Of a DNA stretch of 39,216 bases, positions 14,838 to 23,489 are shown piece after piece. Source of the DNA: Prochlorococcus sp. AG-363-P06 (GTDB taxonomy: Bacteria > Cyanobacteriota > Cyanobacteriia > PCC-6307 > Cyanobiaceae); NCBI GenBank assembly GCA_003280025.1, contig QCGD01000014.1, positions 1 through 39,216 of the forward strand, written 5' to 3'. The notes beneath the pieces are model-generated. The model was not told the origin of the DNA and searched no databases. It was given only the letters and a program-made list of their open reading frames with translations. Position numbers and translations under genes: made by a program. Every line of letters begins with the position of its first letter. Position 1 is the stretch's first letter.

Positions 14838-15988
14838 AAATGAAAACGCTACAAGAGGTATTAACTTTCTTTTATGAGAAATGGAAAACCAAGGTTAAAG
14901 GACTTTCAAAAAATAATAAAAATATTGAATTAACTAAAAATAAGAACCAACAAATTTTTGATTTTCCATTTGATAAAGTTAAACCACAGCAACTTTTATC
15001 TTGGTTAGATTATTCATCTCAAGGATGGATGATTTTGTCATCTGATCTAACAATAAAATTTATCAATCAGAAAGGTTTATCTCTCATTAAGTTTATTAAA
15101 TATAAAGATGTTATTGGAAAAGCAATTAATGATATTAATGAGCTCGAAGTACTAAGAAATAAGATTTTATATTCAAGAAAAAAAGATTTCCCAATCAGCC
15201 TAGATTGCACTATTTCGGGGGAACCCATTTCTGTAAATATTGTTAGAGCAAGGAAAAAAAATTATTTAATATTGTTGGAGAGTAAATTATCAATTGAATC
15301 CATAAAAAAAAGACAGAATCAATTAATCAATGATGTGTCTCATGAACTGAAAACACCTCTTACATCTCTTATTTTGATAGGCGAAAGACTGGAATCAGTA
15401 GTATCAAAGAAAGATAGATATCTCGTTAAAAGACTTAAGAAAGAATCTAAAAGATTAAGAAAAATGGTCGAAGAAACTTTAGAACTTTCTAAGCTAGAAA
15501 GTAGCGAGGCTTTTAATAAAAATAAAAAAATATCTATTTCAGATTTGGTTATGGAATCTTGGCAAACCTTAAAACCGCTTGCAGAAAAAAAAGATATAAA
15601 AATAAATTTATTTATACCAACAAAATATTATATGTCTGGTGATGTTGAAAATTTACAGAGAGCATTTATAAATATTTTGGATAATGCTATTCGTTACTCC
15701 CCAACAAATGAGGAAATCCAAATTGAAATTTTTAAAAGAGATAGCTCTGTTGTTATAAGAGTTAGAGATAAAGGTATTGGATTAGAGGAAAATGAATCAA
15801 ATGATATTTTTTCTCGTTTTTATCGTGGTGATCCATCAAGGACTAAATTCAAGAAAAGTGGTAGTGGTTTAGGTCTTTCAATAGCAAAAAAAATAATCAA
15901 TAACAATAAAGGTTTTATAAAAGCTTTTAATCATAAGGATGGTGGGGCAATTATAGAAGTTGTCTTCCCATTGACGGCAGAATCTTGA
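14834..15988 (+). CDS. phoR: phosphate sensor histidine kinase PhoR
   Basis: 384 aa. Senses phosphate status and phosphorylates PhoB. There is a PAS-like region at about 50-150, a dimerisation helix with the H-box NDVSHELKTPL (H170), and an ATPase domain with N-box (ILDNAIRYSP), G1 (VRDKGIGLEE), F-box (FSRFYRGD) and G2 (SGSGLGLSIAKKI). No clear transmembrane helix is visible, so it is probably cytoplasmic or peripheral. The start overlaps the phoB stop by 4 bp. No ptrA regulator gene follows, although one is known beside phoBR in some relatives; the next gene is the convergent porin. Confidence 0.93.
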   Translation: MKMKTLQEVLTFFYEKWKTKVKGLSKNNKNIELTKNKNQQIFDFPFDKVKPQQLLSWLDYSSQGWMILSSDLTIKFINQKGLSLIKFIKYKDVIGKAINDINELEVLRNKILYSRKKDFPISLDCTISGEPISVNIVRARKKNYLILLESKLSIESIKKRQNQLINDVSHELKTPLTSLILIGERLESVVSKKDRYLVKRLKKESKRLRKMVEETLELSKLESSEAFNKNKKISISDLVMESWQTLKPLAEKKDIKINLFIPTKYYMSGDVENLQRAFINILDNAIRYSPTNEEIQIEIFKRDSSVVIRVRDKGIGLEENESNDIFSRFYRGDPSRTKFKKSGSGLGLSIAKKIINNNKGFIKAFNHKDGGAIIEVVFPLTAES

Positions 15989-16050
15989 GATTTATATAAA
16001 AACTATTTGATTGTTTTAATACATTCACAACCTTTTTTGATGAAATAAAA

Positions 16051-16074
16051 AAAGCCTGCAATTTTACAGGCTTT
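16051..16074. terminator. bidirectional terminator
   Basis: Stem AAAGCCTG / CAGGCTTT with an 8-nt loop, A-run on the left and T-rich on the right, between the convergent phoR and porin genes. Confidence 0.75.
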
Positions 16075-16108
16075 AGATATGCGTAGGATTTTAAGAACTT
16101 AGAGAAGA

Positions 16109-17239
16109 CTAGAACTTGAATTTTGTTACTACACCAATTCCAGAATCATTATCACCAGATTGCTCAACAACATAAGCAAATGGCTTAATAGACATTGAAT
16201 CGTTTATTGGATAAGAGTAACTAATGTCGTAAGCAAGTTGTTCTGTTTCAGCACTTGTGTAATGTTGTTTTGTTCCTAGTGTTGCTGCGATAGTACCTTC
16301 GCCAAGATCAGAAGAAGCACCCACTACGTATTGAGTGGTTTCATCACCTGAATCTGGGTTTCCGAATTCAATACCTCCACTAATAGTTGGAAAGTTATCT
16401 GAACTATAAGAAGCTGCAAAGCCATAGTATGAACCAGAATCGACATCTCCTAAAGCCGCAGATACTTCGAAATTATCTGCTGCGTAGCCGAGAGCAATAC
16501 CATAATAATCACTACCTTCTTTAGTAAAGATACCTTTTGAACTTGAACCATCTTTAGCAGAAAGACCTAAGCCTAAGGACCATCCCTCTCCTAATTCTCT
16601 ACCAGCACTAACTGAGACATCTCCACCTAATGCAAGAGATTTTTCAACCCCACATTTGTCTATTCCATCTACCACTGCCTCAACAGCACAGGCATTTGGG
16701 AATTGTTTGGAAGCATCCAATGAATCACCAACAGTAACTGTCCATTCTCCTACAGGGAAAGTGTAGTTAATATCTTCGATTCTTAATTGATCTGATGCGG
16801 GCTCTCCGAAATCGAGAACTTCATTAACTGTTTTGGTACCATTTTGGTTACCAGATGAAATTTCGACGTTTAATTTATCATCACCAGTAAAACTAGTATC
16901 CAAGTCAACTGACCAGTGATAGTTGAACATGACAGCTTCTTCAGCATCAGAACCACCATTACTAGCTGCACCGATCAAGAATTCAGCTACTCCTTTCATA
17001 GAAGTTGTTTCTGTAAAACCACCAGCTTCGAAGTTGTTGAATTTTGCTTCTATGCCATCTACACGGCTATTAGTAATAGCAAGTTCTTTTTTAGCATCAA
17101 ATTCGCTAATGTTCTTAACTTCTTCTGATGAAGAGTAACCAGATACATCAGCAATGTTAAGCTCATTAGCTGTTGCAGACATAGGAGCAAGAAGTCCTAA
17201 TGCAGCAGGTGCTATAAATAGCTTTTTAAATAGTTTCAT
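16109..17239 (-). CDS. Som-type outer-membrane porin, Pho-linked
   Basis: 376 aa. Signal peptide of 24 residues ending in SATANE, then a short helical linker (ELAITNSRVDGIEAKFNNFEAG) and a beta-barrel of alternating strands closing on a terminal Phe (GVVTKFKF). Forms an outer-membrane channel, here probably for phosphate or organic phosphate, since it is divergent from pstS across two Pho boxes. Relatives in the same position are phosphate-starvation induced. The first start, 36 bp upstream, is rejected because MKLFKK is preceded by GTTGAGGAAC, the porin ribosome site, and matches the two other porins. Confidence 0.88.
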   Translation of the reverse strand: MKLFKKLFIAPAALGLLAPMSATANELNIADVSGYSSSEEVKNISEFDAKKELAITNSRVDGIEAKFNNFEAGGFTETTSMKGVAEFLIGAASNGGSDAEEAVMFNYHWSVDLDTSFTGDDKLNVEISSGNQNGTKTVNEVLDFGEPASDQLRIEDINYTFPVGEWTVTVGDSLDASKQFPNACAVEAVVDGIDKCGVEKSLALGGDVSVSAGRELGEGWSLGLGLSAKDGSSSKGIFTKEGSDYYGIALGYAADNFEVSAALGDVDSGSYYGFAASYSSDNFPTISGGIEFGNPDSGDETTQYVVGASSDLGEGTIAATLGTKQHYTSAETEQLAYDISYSYPINDSMSIKPFAYVVEQSGDNDSGIGVVTKFKF

Positions 17240-17344
17240 GTTCCTCAACACGTTAAATAATGGATTAATATCCAATATTCATTTCAACGGTTGTAGGTTA
17301 AGAAATTAATAAGGATCATAAGGAAATAGAAAATTTAAAGAGAA

Positions 17345-17363
17345 CTTAAACTTCCCTTAAATT
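17345..17363 (+). promoter_or_regulatory. Pho box 1
   Basis: CTTAAACT-3-CTTAAATT: two 8-mers 11 bp apart, the geometry of cyanobacterial PhoB (SphR) sites (consensus CTTAACCT). It lies 106 bp upstream of the porin start and 233 bp upstream of pstS. Confidence 0.6.
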
Positions 17364-17471
17364 AAATAAAAAAATGTATATATATTTCGAGAATTTTTTT
17401 TATAAAAGTTAAAAAATAAACACATATTTATTTTTATATATTTTCAAAACCAAACGATAAAAGCTTTAATC

Positions 17472-17497
17472 AAGATTTAGTTTAAGAGAGGGTTAAG
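17472..17497 (-). promoter_or_regulatory. Pho box 2
   Basis: On the minus strand CTTAACCC-3-CTTAAACT-3-TCTTGATT: three 8-mers at 11-bp period, the first two close to consensus. About 100 bp upstream of pstS. It points opposite to box 1, so the pair is arranged symmetrically between the divergent genes. Confidence 0.65.
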
Positions 17498-17595
17498 AAC
17501 TAATTAATTAAAAGATAAACTTTAAATTAAAAAGTATTTGGGTTCAAATTAAGTGCTATAAAAGATGGAGTCTTCCTATTTCTAAAAAGACAATT

Positions 17596-18570
17596 ATGCG
17601 CTTTCCTAAAAAAGCTCTTTTATTAGCTTCTACAATGACTTTGATCGCTTCTTGCGGAACCTCAACTTCTTCAGTGAGGTTAAGTGGAGCTGGAGCATCT
17701 TTCCCTGCCAAAATTTATACTAGATGGTTCAAGGATTTATCAAATGAAGGTGGTCCAAAAGTAAATTATCAAGCTGTTGGTTCTGGATCAGGACGTAAGG
17801 CATTCATTGACGAAACAGTTAACTTTGGTGCTTCTGATGATCCCATGAAAGATAAGGATATAGCAAAAGTTACTAGAGGATTAGTTCAGATACCTATGGT
17901 TGGAGGTACTATTGCTTTTGGATATAACTACGACTGTGATTTGAAACTTTCCCAAGAGAAAGCAGTAAAAGTTGCTATGGGAATGATTAAAGATTGGAAA
18001 GAATTAGGCTGTAAATCAGGTAAGTTAACTTGGACACATCGTTCTGATGGATCAGGTACAACTAAAGCCTTTACAAACTCTATGGAAGCTTTTTCAAGAA
18101 ACTGGACTTTAGGGACAGGAAAATCAGTTAAATGGCCTGCAGGTGTTGGTGCTAAAGGTAATTCTGGTGTTGCTGGTGTTATCCAAAATACTCCTGGTGC
18201 AATTGGTTATGTTAATCAATCGTATATAAAAGGAAATGTTAAAGCTGCTGCACTTCAGAATCGTTCTGGAGAGTATGTAAAGCCTACAGTTGAGGCAGGA
18301 GCAAAAGCTCTTAATGGTATTACTCTAGATGAAAATCTTGCTGGTAAGAATCCTAATCCAAGAGCGAAAGGAGCTTATCCGATAGCATCCTTAACTTGGA
18401 TTCTTGCTTATGAAGAAGGCAATGGTAAAAATACTAAAGCTATCCAAGAAGCTTTAAGTACACTTTTAAGCGATGAGTATCAAGATAAAGCTCCATCACT
18501 AGGATTTGTTCCTTTGAAAGGAGATATTCTTGAGAAGTCAAGGGCTGCTGTAAATAGAATCGGTAAATAA
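17596..18570 (+). CDS. pstS: phosphate-binding lipoprotein PstS (second copy)
   Basis: 324 aa periplasmic phosphate-binding protein of the Pst transporter. Lipobox LIASC with Cys20; binding motifs GAGASFP, GSGSGRKAF, FGASDDPM, RSDGSGTT. It is the copy in the expected context, beside phoBR and the porin and behind Pho box 2, so it should be strongly induced by phosphate starvation. It differs from the 5396-6361 copy mainly in the signal peptide and scattered surface positions. A terminator follows the stop. Confidence 0.95.
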   Translation: MRFPKKALLLASTMTLIASCGTSTSSVRLSGAGASFPAKIYTRWFKDLSNEGGPKVNYQAVGSGSGRKAFIDETVNFGASDDPMKDKDIAKVTRGLVQIPMVGGTIAFGYNYDCDLKLSQEKAVKVAMGMIKDWKELGCKSGKLTWTHRSDGSGTTKAFTNSMEAFSRNWTLGTGKSVKWPAGVGAKGNSGVAGVIQNTPGAIGYVNQSYIKGNVKAAALQNRSGEYVKPTVEAGAKALNGITLDENLAGKNPNPRAKGAYPIASLTWILAYEEGNGKNTKAIQEALSTLLSDEYQDKAPSLGFVPLKGDILEKSRAAVNRIGK

Positions 18571-18592
18571 ATCGTAAGACAAACATTTAAAT

Positions 18593-18618
18593 GGGGGAAT
18601 TTATTTCCTCCTTTTTTT
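18593..18618 (+). terminator. terminator of pstS
   Basis: Stem GGGGGAA / TTTCCTCC with a small loop and a run of seven T, ending at the 3' end of the convergent chrA gene. Confidence 0.7.
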
Positions 18619-19843
18619 ATGCGAACAAATATTTTGATAAACCTAATATTAAAGAAAAAAGAATAAGTATGTAGGTTGGAACTATTTTAAAAAAAGATAA
18701 TAGTGTGGAGATTAAAACTATAAAAATAGAGCTAATTAAAAAGAATTTTGATGAATAACTATCTTCAATTAAATTAAAGCCAGAGAAAATAACTGCTCCT
18801 GGAATTGTATTGATTACTCCTTCGATAAAGTAATTAATCGATTTAATTCTGTTTTTTATGAAGCCTTTTCCAAAAACAAAAATCAATAAAAAACTTGGTA
18901 AAAAAATTGCAAAAGTTGATATAAATGAATACTTTAAAGCTCCATTTATTCCTCCGATCGAAAACCCAGCTTTGTATCCAATAAAACTTGTAGTTAATAA
19001 GACAGGACCAGGTGTTATTTGGCCAATCATTATCCCATCTATAAATTCATTATTTGTTAACCATCCTTGTGAGACAACATAATCACTCATTAGGGGAATG
19101 ATTACTAATCCACCTCCAAAAATAAAAAGTCCTGATTTGAAAAAGAAAAAAAATAGATTAAGATAATCTATTAAAAACTTTGAGTTTGTAGAGTCCTTAA
19201 AAAAATTATAAAACTTGGCAATATCCAAAAAGATTGAGCTAGTTAAAAATGAGGTTGTTGAAAATATAGATAAAGGAACAAAACTATAAAAAATATTTTT
19301 CCATTTCTGTAAGAAAATATTTATCAAACCTGCAATAGTAAGAATTGTTATTAGAGGAAATTGAATACTATTATATTTGGCAAATATAAGTAGAAATAAG
19401 ATTGAGCTAGAGAATAATACTCGATCTAACTTTAATCTTTTTTTTAATAGAACTAATGAAAATGAAAAAATTATTCCTGCAATAATAGGAGGATTAAAAT
19501 AAATTAAATCACTTAGAAATTTTGATCCAGAATAAATTTGCCAAAAAAAGCTAAGAACTAATACCGAAATGAATCCTGGGATAATGAAACATGTACCGGA
19601 TATCAATCCACCAAGATAACCATTAATTTTAAGACCTATATATATTGCTAATTGAGTGGATATTGGCCCTGGAAGCAATTGACATAAACCAATACCTTTT
19701 TCAAAAGATTGGGTTGAGATCAATTTTTTATTATTTATAAGTTCATCTTCGAATAAAGAAATATGAGCATATGGTCCTCCAAAGCTGAAAATACCAATTT
19801 TTAGAAAAATTTTTGCAAGTTCAATTAAGGATATTTTTGCCAT
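18617..19843 (-). CDS. chrA: chromate-transporter family protein ChrA
   Basis: 408 aa inner-membrane protein of the long (two-domain) CHR family. Both halves show the family signatures: [16 protein letters not shown] and [10 protein letters not shown] in the first, [12 protein letters not shown] and [10 protein letters not shown] in the second, with about ten hydrophobic helices. Family members expel chromate or related oxyanions. It lies 30 bp behind arsJ and would be the last gene of a gap-arsJ-chrA operon controlled by ArsR, so the natural substrate could be an arsenic or other oxyanion rather than chromate; that is inference. A decayed piece of it is at the left window edge. Confidence 0.88.
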   Translation of the reverse strand: MAKISLIELAKIFLKIGIFSFGGPYAHISLFEDELINNKKLISTQSFEKGIGLCQLLPGPISTQLAIYIGLKINGYLGGLISGTCFIIPGFISVLVLSFFWQIYSGSKFLSDLIYFNPPIIAGIIFSFSLVLLKKRLKLDRVLFSSSILFLLIFAKYNSIQFPLITILTIAGLINIFLQKWKNIFYSFVPLSIFSTTSFLTSSIFLDIAKFYNFFKDSTNSKFLIDYLNLFFFFFKSGLFIFGGGLVIIPLMSDYVVSQGWLTNNEFIDGIMIGQITPGPVLLTTSFIGYKAGFSIGGINGALKYSFISTFAIFLPSFLLIFVFGKGFIKNRIKSINYFIEGVINTIPGAVIFSGFNLIEDSYSSKFFLISSIFIVLISTLLSFFKIVPTYILILFSLILGLSKYLFA

Positions 19844-19873
19844 CTAAATATTCTAATTTCTAAAAATTAGCTT

Positions 19874-21133
19874 TTATGGTGATGATAAGCTTTGTTTGAT
19901 TGATGGTAATTTAAGACTCGAAATCCAAGATAATAATATTAGAAGTGATGAAAAATAAAGACAATATTGAAGACCAATACTTGGATTTCTCCCAATCATA
20001 AATAGTAAGCCAGATAGTAATGTTCCAACTAGTCTTCCAGCAGCATTTGCCATGTAATAGAAGCCAACATTTAAGCTGACTTTTTCATTATCAGAGTAGG
20101 CCAAAATCATATAAGAATGTGTAGAGGAATTCATTGCAAAAACAAATCCAAAAATAGTAAGTCCTAAAATTATTGCTATCGATGGAGAACTTTCTCTCCA
20201 TAATGCGACTCCTATCAAAGATGGTATGACCATTAATACGGCACTCCAAAATTGGATAGCTTTACGATCTGGACTTTCTTTCTGGCCCCACATCTTTCTA
20301 ATTGCTGGAGCCGAAGCCTGAACAATTCCATAACCTATTACCCAGGCCCCAAGAAATAATCCTATTTCCATGTAGTCCCAACCAAATGCCATATCTAGGA
20401 ATACTGGGAGAGCTACAACAAACCAAACATCTCTTGCTCCAAAAAGAAAGAATCTTGCTGCTGAAAGAATATTTATTGCATTTGATTTTGAAAAAAGATC
20501 ATTAAAAGCTGGTTTGGTTTTCATCTTGCCAATTTCTCCAGGCAAAATTAATGTCAATAAAAAGGCTAAGCAGAGTCCAAAACCCATAATTCCTACAGCA
20601 TTATTGAATCCAAATAACTTATATAAAAGTCCACCCAAGAAAAAGCCAACTCCCTTAAGAGCATTTTTAGATCCAGTTAAAATAGCAACCCATTTAAAAA
20701 GTTGTTTTTGGCCAGTATCATTGCCATCATTTGTCTCTGGAACTACTGTCTTAACAGCACTTTTAGCACTCATTTTGTTTAAATCTTTTGCTATCCCGCT
20801 AACTGCTTGAGCAACCATAACGTATGCCACACTAAAAATTACTGGCCAATCTTCCTTAACTGGAATAAGCATAAAAAGAGCGATGATTTGCAGGATAGTC
20901 CCAATCCATAAAGTAAGCCTTAAACCATATCTTGCTCCTATCCAACCACCATAAAGATTAGTAATTATTCCAAAAAACTCATAAAAAAGGAAAAGTAAAG
21001 CAATTTGTAGAGTTGTGTAACCTAGCTCATGAAAGTGACCAACAACTAATAATCTTAATGCGCCGTCAGTAAGCGTGAACGCCCAATAGTTTGCTGTTAC
21101 AACACTATATTGTTGAATATTAGATAACTTCAT
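19874..21133 (-). CDS. arsJ: organoarsenical efflux transporter ArsJ
   Basis: 419 aa major-facilitator protein with about 12 hydrophobic segments. The N-terminus NYWAFTLTDGALRLLVVGHF, then LFLFYEFFGIITNLYGGWIG and ARYGLRLT, is characteristic of ArsJ. ArsJ exports 1-arseno-3-phosphoglycerate, which GAPDH forms when arsenate replaces phosphate. The GAPDH gene directly upstream (11 bp gap) is the known partner. Together they remove arsenate taken up through phosphate transporters, which fits the phosphate-scavenging genes alongside. Confidence 0.93.
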   Translation of the reverse strand: MKLSNIQQYSVVTANYWAFTLTDGALRLLVVGHFHELGYTTLQIALLFLFYEFFGIITNLYGGWIGARYGLRLTLWIGTILQIIALFMLIPVKEDWPVIFSVAYVMVAQAVSGIAKDLNKMSAKSAVKTVVPETNDGNDTGQKQLFKWVAILTGSKNALKGVGFFLGGLLYKLFGFNNAVGIMGFGLCLAFLLTLILPGEIGKMKTKPAFNDLFSKSNAINILSAARFFLFGARDVWFVVALPVFLDMAFGWDYMEIGLFLGAWVIGYGIVQASAPAIRKMWGQKESPDRKAIQFWSAVLMVIPSLIGVALWRESSPSIAIILGLTIFGFVFAMNSSTHSYMILAYSDNEKVSLNVGFYYMANAAGRLVGTLLSGLLFMIGRNPSIGLQYCLYFSSLLILLSWISSLKLPSIKQSLSSP

Positions 21134-21144
21134 AAAGACATAAA

Positions 21145-22167
21145 TTAAATCTCTTTGTTGATTACATATTCAGTTAGATCTGCAAGTCTGCAGCTGTAAC
21201 CCCACTCGTTGTCATACCAAGCGTATATCTTTAATAAATTTGAATTAACAACCATCGTCGATAAACTATCAACTATTGAACTTCTAGAGTCATTTACATA
21301 ATCTGCAGAAACTAAAGGTCTTTCCTCGTAGCCAAGAATTCCTTTTAAATAAGTTTCTGAAGCTTCCTTAAGTGCCAAATTTACTTGTTCAGTTGTCACT
21401 TCTTTATTTAATTCAAAAACTGCATCAGTTAAAGAACCATTAAGTAGAGGAACTCTCACTGCATGTCCATTTAATTTTCCTTTTAATTCTGGAAAGATCT
21501 CAGCGATAGCTTTAGCAGATCCAGTGGTAGTCGGTATTAAACTTTGCATACATCCCCTTGCTCTCCTTAAATCACTTTTATAAAAATCTACAGGAACTTG
21601 AGTGTTCGTGACATCGTGAATAGTTGTAATAGCACCGTGTTTAATTGAAAAATTTTCATTAATTACCTTTACTATCGGAGCTAAACAATTTGTAGTGCAG
21701 GATGCTGCAGTTACTAATTTATGTTTGGAAGGGTCATAAAGACTTTGATTTATGCCATAAACAACATTAAGTGATTCAGCTTCTGCAACAATTCCCTTTA
21801 CTGGACAAGCTACTATTACTCTTTTCATCCCTAGAGAATCAAAGTAGGGATTTAGTTTGTCTGGCTTTTTATTGTTTCCTGTACATTCCAAAATAATATC
21901 TACAGAAGATTTTTCCCAAGGAACATCAAGGTAATTTTTTAAAGAGGTGTAAGCTAATTTCTTTCCATCAATTATTATTTCTTTTCCTTTAACCTTTATA
22001 TCTTTCAACCATCTACCATGGACTGAATCAAATTCGAGTAGATGTGCAGCAGCATTCGAATCTCCTGCTATCTCATTTATATGAGTTATTTCTATATCAG
22101 CTCTATCCCATAATGCTCTGAAAACTAATCTGCCAATTCTTCCAAAACCATTAATTCCAATTTTCAT
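21145..22167 (-). CDS. ArsJ-associated glyceraldehyde-3-phosphate dehydrogenase
   Basis: 340 aa. Rossmann motif INGFGRIGR at the N-terminus, catalytic Cys157 in [10 protein letters not shown], His in the later HDVTNTQ segment, and the C-terminal [11 protein letters not shown]. In arsenate-resistance operons this enzyme uses arsenate to make the unstable 1-arseno-3-phosphoglycerate for export by ArsJ. First gene of the minus-strand operon; its start is 26 bp from the ArsR operator-like palindrome. The housekeeping GAPDH of photosynthetic metabolism would be elsewhere. Confidence 0.92.
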   Translation of the reverse strand: MKIGINGFGRIGRLVFRALWDRADIEITHINEIAGDSNAAAHLLEFDSVHGRWLKDIKVKGKEIIIDGKKLAYTSLKNYLDVPWEKSSVDIILECTGNNKKPDKLNPYFDSLGMKRVIVACPVKGIVAEAESLNVVYGINQSLYDPSKHKLVTAASCTTNCLAPIVKVINENFSIKHGAITTIHDVTNTQVPVDFYKSDLRRARGCMQSLIPTTTGSAKAIAEIFPELKGKLNGHAVRVPLLNGSLTDAVFELNKEVTTEQVNLALKEASETYLKGILGYEERPLVSADYVNDSRSSIVDSLSTMVVNSNLLKIYAWYDNEWGYSCRLADLTEYVINKEI

Positions 22168-22192
22168 AACTTTGAAATTTTCTATTGAAATT

Positions 22193-22216
22193 ATACATCA
22201 AAATATTTTGATGTAT
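22193..22216. promoter_or_regulatory. ArsR operator-like palindrome
   Basis: A perfect 24-bp palindrome with half-site ATACATCAAAAT lies between the divergent gap and arsR genes. The inner ATCAAAATATTTTGAT has the form of ArsR/SmtB operators (ATCAA-n-TTGAT). It should let ArsR repress both directions until arsenite binds. Confidence 0.75.
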
Positions 22217-22284
22217 CAAGATGTTTTTATTAATGAAATCTTTTTTATTTAAGCTATATTTAGGAAAATTTAATTACTTTAAAA

Positions 22285-22605
22285 TTGTTAAAAGATATTA
22301 GCAAAGTAAAAAAAGAAAATATATCTAAGTTGATGGTTTCATTTTCTGATCCTTTTAGGCTAGAAATAATTGACCTAATGATGGATGGAGAAGTTTGTGT
22401 TTGCGATATTATGAAATTAACAAAGTTATCTCAATCAAGAATTTCATATCACATAAAAATTTTGAAGGAAGCTAGTCTTATCTCAGACAGACAAGAAGGT
22501 AGATGGGTGTATTACAGCCTAAATAAAGAAGCTCTCTTTTTGATCAAGGAATGGATAACTTCTTTGACAGATTATTCTTCAAATAAAAAACGTTGCTGCG
22601 AATAA
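22285..22605 (+). CDS. arsR: arsenic-responsive repressor ArsR
   Basis: 106 aa winged-helix repressor. LMVSFSDPFRLEIIDLM opens the ArsR fold, the metal-site motif EVCVCDI gives Cys38 and Cys40, the recognition helix is LSQSRISYHIKILK, and a C-terminal CysCys pair (104-105) may complete an As(III) site. No ATG precedes the first helix, so TTG 22285 is used; an ATG at 22333 would cut into the domain. Divergent from gap-arsJ-chrA across the palindrome. Confidence 0.88.
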   Translation: MLKDISKVKKENISKLMVSFSDPFRLEIIDLMMDGEVCVCDIMKLTKLSQSRISYHIKILKEASLISDRQEGRWVYYSLNKEALFLIKEWITSLTDYSSNKKRCCE

Positions 22606-22623
22606 ATTATATTTTAGATTTTA

Positions 22624-22830
22624 TTAATTAACTTCTGATTCCCTGTCATAAGTCATTCCTGATTGTTCCATCCACTCAGCTTTAGTTTTGCAATTTTGTT
22701 TGTGATTAAAGATGTGAAAACCTTCAATAATAATCATTATGGATAAAAGCAAAACAGGAATAAAATATACAGGTGAAGATATTACTTCTTTATATTTGAT
22801 TTGAGCAATGAATTCCCTGTATTTAAACAT
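22624..22830 (-). CDS. small membrane protein, 68 aa
   Basis: A charged N-terminus (MFKYREFIAQIKYKEV), one hydrophobic helix at about 20-42 (VYFIPVLLLSIMIIIEGFHIF) and a hydrophilic tail with one Cys and acidic residues. Not recognised. It is convergent with arsR, 18 bp away. The ATG at 22830 is preferred to a GTG two codons earlier. It may belong to the arsenic/phosphate block or to the element backbone. Confidence 0.5.
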   Translation of the reverse strand: MFKYREFIAQIKYKEVISSPVYFIPVLLLSIMIIIEGFHIFNHKQNCKTKAEWMEQSGMTYDRESEVN

Positions 22831-22953
22831 CCCCACAATTTCTATTTAATAAATAATATTCACCTATGGTTAAGTAAAGTTAAAGAAAAATTTTTTTTGA
22901 AAAAATTAAGTTTAAGGATGTTTACTTAAAAAAAAGAAAAAAATAAAACCTTT

Positions 22954-23199
22954 CTAATTGAACCTTTTGATAATATTATTTCTTCTTATTTGAATATTTG
23001 CTTTTATCTTTTCCGCTAAAGTTAGAAGATTTGGTGGCTCCAGCATAAGATAAACTCTTCCTGATTTTTCATAAAAAATATAATCTTCTAATACATCTTT
23101 ATTAAGCAATCTGTAGAGTGTTTTGGTGCTTTTGTAACCTAGTTTCCTTGATGTTTCTGAGATCGTAAAGGCTTCGAAATGAAATAATTTTGGTTTCAT
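22954..23199 (-). CDS. small HTH protein, excisionase-like
   Basis: 81 aa. FEAFTISETSRKLGYKSTKTLYRLLNK is a MerR/excisionase-type helix-turn-helix of the kind that reads a short DNA site; the rest has a small beta-wing (YIFYEKSGRVYLML) and a basic helix ending in IQIRRNNIIKRF. In integrative elements such proteins often steer excision or control replication genes. Here it stands between the cargo and the replication module of T3. Role inferred from fold and position only. Confidence 0.6.
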   Translation of the reverse strand: MKPKLFHFEAFTISETSRKLGYKSTKTLYRLLNKDVLEDYIFYEKSGRVYLMLEPPNLLTLAEKIKANIQIRRNNIIKRFN

Positions 23200-23489
23200 C
23201 TTACATTATTTACATTAGATAAGATTAACTGCTATGAGATCATTCTAGTCCATTTTATTGATCAAGCATTTGTAAAACTGTGTCTAACTATGCAGCCTTT
23301 TCCCTAGTAGGATTTTGGGGTCCGAAATCACCCATCCACTTACTCTAGAAAGGACCCAAAAGATAATAATATCGTTTTCTATTTTCATAAATAATTTCGA
23401 AAGTTTTTTATTAAAGGTGCCTAATGTGTCTATGCATCCTAAGTATCTGAAGTGTCCAATGTCTTGTAAGGATCAGACTGTTTAGTCAC
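23200..23489. other. non-coding stretch beside replication module
   Basis: No gene seen. Behind the helicase gene lie loosely repeated AATGTGTC/AAGTGTCC/AATGTCTT words (about 23421-23465) and the inverted pair AGTCAGTTAAGACTG nearby. These could be origin iterons, but the match is too loose to claim. Confidence 0.25.

Noticed and set aside
20302-20810. Plus-strand ORFs opposite arsJ
   Set aside because: Antisense shadows of a clear transporter gene, with Pro/Lys-rich compositions typical of such shadows.
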